From Mycobacterium lentiflavum (GTDB taxonomy: Bacteria; Actinomycetota; Actinomycetes; Mycobacteriales; Mycobacteriaceae), in NCBI RefSeq assembly GCF_022374895.2, contig NZ_CP092423.2, positions 3,286,001 through 3,350,000 on the forward strand: a stretch of 64,000 nucleotides of DNA, in the 5' to 3' direction. The notes below the pieces were generated by a model. That model saw only the letters and a program-made list of their open reading frames with translations. It had not been told where the DNA came from and ran no database searches. A program made the translations under genes and the position numbers. Shown piece by piece: positions 61,901 through 64,000 of the stretch; positions within the stretch are counted from its first letter, which is position 1; every line of letters starts with the position of its first letter.

Positions 61901-62860
61901 TTAGTGCTCGGCCATGATCATGGCGAAGAGCTCGGCCATCTCGTCGGCGGGTCCGCCGGGCACCGTGTAGCCGGCTTCGTCGCGGATCTGCCCCAGGTGG
62001 TCCCGCACCTCTTCGATTGACAATTCGGGGCTGTAGAAGCCCTTGGTCCGTCCGATGAAGAATCGCGAAACATGGCCTGCACCAACGGTATAGACCTCAC
62101 CGGACACCGGGCAATCGCGATGGGTCAAGAAGGCCGCCACCGGAGCGACCAATGCCGGATCCAGCTTCTTGAGGTATTGGTTCGTCAGGTCGTTCAGCAC
62201 GGCTTGGGCCGCCGCATCGGCCGGGGGTGCGGCACTGTCGATCGAGTGCGTCAACATCCGCGTGTAGGCGATCGGGGCGACGGCGTTGACCTTGATGTTG
62301 CGGTCGGAACCTTCGGCGGCCAGGACGCGGGTCAGGCCGAGCAGCCCGGTCTTGGCCGAGCCGTAGTTACTCATTCCGACGTTGCCCAGGATGCCGGCGG
62401 CCGAAGTGGTATTGAGGATGCGGCCATACCCCTGCTCGCACATCGCCTTCCAGGCCGGTCTCGTCACGTGGAACGCGCCCCGCAAATGCACATCCAGCAG
62501 CGGCTCGAACCGCTCGGCAGTCATCTCCTCGAACGGCGCATCCCGCACGATTCCGGCATTGTTGATCAGGATGTCGACGCGGCCCCATGTGCTCAGGGCA
62601 GTGTCGATAATCGCTTGTCCCCCTTCGACACTGGTCACGCTGTGGCTGTCCGCGACGGCCTGGCCGCCCAGCTCGCGAATCTCCTGTGCAGCAGCGTCGG
62701 CCGCTTCGTTGCTCGAGCCATCTCCTGTCACCGAGCCACCGATGTCGTTGACGACGACCCGCGCACCCCGAGACGCCAGCAGCAGCGCGTATTGCTTGCC
62801 CAGGCCGCCACCGGCGCCGGTGACGACGGCAACCTGATCGTCGAACCTCAGCTCATTCAC
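61901..62860 (-). CDS. Short-chain dehydrogenase (hydroxysteroid/hydroxyacyl type)
   Basis: A 319-residue classical SDR with a C-terminal extension. Motifs are VVTGAGGGLGKQYALLLASR (TGxxxGxG), NDIGGSVTGDG, LINNAGIVRD (NNAG), the catalytic Ser in NTTSAAGILGN and YGSAKTGLLG (YxxxK). The VVNDIGG element is typical of the 17beta-HSD type 4/MFE-like group acting on steroid or 3-hydroxyacyl-CoA substrates. The GTG at 62860 overlaps the P450 stop (GTGA), so the two are coupled. Confidence 0.88.
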   Translation of the reverse strand: MNELRFDDQVAVVTGAGGGLGKQYALLLASRGARVVVNDIGGSVTGDGSSNEAADAAAQEIRELGGQAVADSHSVTSVEGGQAIIDTALSTWGRVDILINNAGIVRDAPFEEMTAERFEPLLDVHLRGAFHVTRPAWKAMCEQGYGRILNTTSAAGILGNVGMSNYGSAKTGLLGLTRVLAAEGSDRNIKVNAVAPIAYTRMLTHSIDSAAPPADAAAQAVLNDLTNQYLKKLDPALVAPVAAFLTHRDCPVSGEVYTVGAGHVSRFFIGRTKGFYSPELSIEEVRDHLGQIRDEAGYTVPGGPADEMAELFAMIMAEH

Positions 62861-64000
62861 CAACTGACCGGCAGTTCCTTCATGCCGTAGATGTCCGCTT
62901 CTTTGAACTTCAGCTTGTCTGGGGGGACTGCCAATGTGAGTCCGGGCAGTCGTCGTGCCAACGTCGCGAACGCGACCTGCATCTCGACACGGGCCAGATT
63001 CTGTCCGATACACTGATGCGCGCCGTAGCCAAACCCCAAGTGCCCATGCGTATTCCGTTCAGGGTCGAACCGTTCAGGGTTATCGACGAACCCGGCGTCC
63101 CAGTTTCCGGCGGGTATGTTCATCAAGACCATGTCACCGGCCCGGATCATCTGACCGCCGAGAACGAAGTCTTCGGTCGCCACCCGGTCCACCTGGCTGT
63201 GCACGATGCTGAGATACCGCATCAACTCTTCGACGATGTTGGCGATGACCGAATTGTCGTCGGTACGGCCCAGACGTTCGTAGACCTCCGGATGCTCCAG
63301 CAGCGCAACAGTTCCCAGCGAGATCATATTCGCGCTGGTTTCGTGACCGGCAAGCATCATCACCACGCCGTTCATCGCCGCGGTCTCGCGGGTGAGCTGG
63401 CCCGTCGCGACGTAGTCGGTGACAAGGCGGCTGATCATGTCGTCGCCCGGGTCGTGCGTCCGGCGTTCCACCAAGTCCTCTATGTAGGCGTACATCTCGG
63501 CGAAGGCCTGTGCCCTGACCTCGTCGGGTGTGGCGACCTCAAGCCCCAGCGTCGAATTGCGCTGGAACAGTTCCAGGTCTTCGGGCGGCACACCCAGCAA
63601 CAGCGCTATAACCAGTGACGGGATGGGCAGCGCGAAGTCGCTGACCAGGTCGGCGGGCGGCCCATTGCCGATCATCTGTTCGATGAATTCGTCGACCATT
63701 TCCTGGATCTGCGGCCGCAGCGACTCGCAACGCCGGAAGGTGAAGTCGCGCACCAACATCCGGCGCAACCGATTGTGTTCGGGATCGTCGATGCGCGCGA
63801 ACATCACCGGCACGGTACTGTCCGGGCTCTCGGGCTTCAGCGAGGCGGGGATGGTGTCGGCGGACAGGCGCGGGTCGAGCAGCGCCGCCCTGATGTCCTG
63901 ATAGCGGCTCACCACCCAGGCCGGGTGGCCGTGATACATCGCCTTGCGCAGTCCGGGCTCGTCGCGCCAGCTGACGAACTCGGCCGGCGGGTGGAGCGGG
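62857..64000 (-). CDS. Cytochrome P450 (CYP105/107-like), N-terminus cut
   Basis: The last 381 residues of a P450; the start lies beyond the right edge. The haem Cys motif is FGYGAHQCIGQNLAR, the I-helix motif LAGHETSA, the ExxR pair in EELMRYL. The end MKELPVSW is usual in the CYP105 group. It needs ferredoxin electrons and hydroxylates a lipid or xenobiotic. With the coupled SDR, a hydroxylation then alcohol oxidation pathway is likely. Confidence 0.9.
   Translation of the reverse strand, partial: PLHPPAEFVSWRDEPGLRKAMYHGHPAWVVSRYQDIRAALLDPRLSADTIPASLKPESPDSTVPVMFARIDDPEHNRLRRMLVRDFTFRRCESLRPQIQEMVDEFIEQMIGNGPPADLVSDFALPIPSLVIALLLGVPPEDLELFQRNSTLGLEVATPDEVRAQAFAEMYAYIEDLVERRTHDPGDDMISRLVTDYVATGQLTRETAAMNGVVMMLAGHETSANMISLGTVALLEHPEVYERLGRTDDNSVIANIVEELMRYLSIVHSQVDRVATEDFVLGGQMIRAGDMVLMNIPAGNWDAGFVDNPERFDPERNTHGHLGFGYGAHQCIGQNLARVEMQVAFATLARRLPGLTLAVPPDKLKFKEADIYGMKELPVSW

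Overview
The window is high-GC actinobacterial DNA and almost certainly comes from a non-tuberculous Mycobacterium. The evidence is a complete mce operon (yrbEA-yrbEB-mceABCDEF), DosR-regulon type genes (Acg-like nitroreductase, PfkB, a three-domain OtsB1, a two-domain universal stress protein), IdeR-like iron boxes, many ATGA/GTGA/TTGA start-stop overlaps, and a right half whose gene content follows the M. tuberculosis Rv2037c-Rv2046 neighbourhood (patatin, sugar ABC transporter, Rv2042c-like, pncA, lipT, lppI). The M. tuberculosis comparisons are from memory; no search was run. I see no tRNA, rRNA, insertion sequence or CRISPR array.

Layout. 1-6.5 kb: thioesterase end, SnoaL-like protein, epimerase, a decayed reductase pseudogene, a phosphotransferase/DUF7064-type pair, a TetR regulator and a second phosphotransferase. 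6.5-9.1 kb: aldo/keto reductase, Acg-like nitroreductase with a DosR-like box, and an orphan 103-aa protein. 9.2-20.3 kb: a TetR regulator and the mce operon it probably controls, because near-identical palindromes lie in both promoters. 20.4-34 kb: a protein made of three tandem Phd/YefM antitoxin-like units, then pfkB-otsB1 behind a good DosR box, then ppsA-(decayed FAD oxidoreductase)-hoxFUYHW, an NAD-reducing [NiFe]-hydrogenase operon that starts with PEP synthase and also has a DosR-like box. 34-36 kb: an acyltransferase-3 membrane protein and a small Cys-rich protein under an IdeR-like box. 36-40.4 kb: a TetR-controlled aromatic ring-cleavage cluster. 40.4-46.7 kb: a universal stress protein, the efeUOB iron-uptake operon and a DUF3097 protein. 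46.9-64 kb: DUF3349 protein, patatin, sugar ABC importer, an ECF41-like sigma factor with a DoxX protein, lipoproteins, pncA, a DoxX protein with a long 11-residue-repeat tail, gluconokinase, a phosphotransferase-DUF7064 fusion, lipT, lppI, and an SDR/P450 pair cut by the window edge.

The most interesting unit is the 20.4-34 kb block with its outliers at 7.5 and 41 kb. It looks like a hypoxia/dormancy module joining sugar-phosphate metabolism (PfkB, trehalose-6-phosphate phosphatase/GH65), PEP synthesis and H2/NADH exchange under DosR-like sites. Other leads are the paired TetR operators with a predicted leaderless small ORF ahead of the mce operon, the triple antitoxin-like protein, and the separate-versus-fused phosphotransferase/DUF7064 arrangements.
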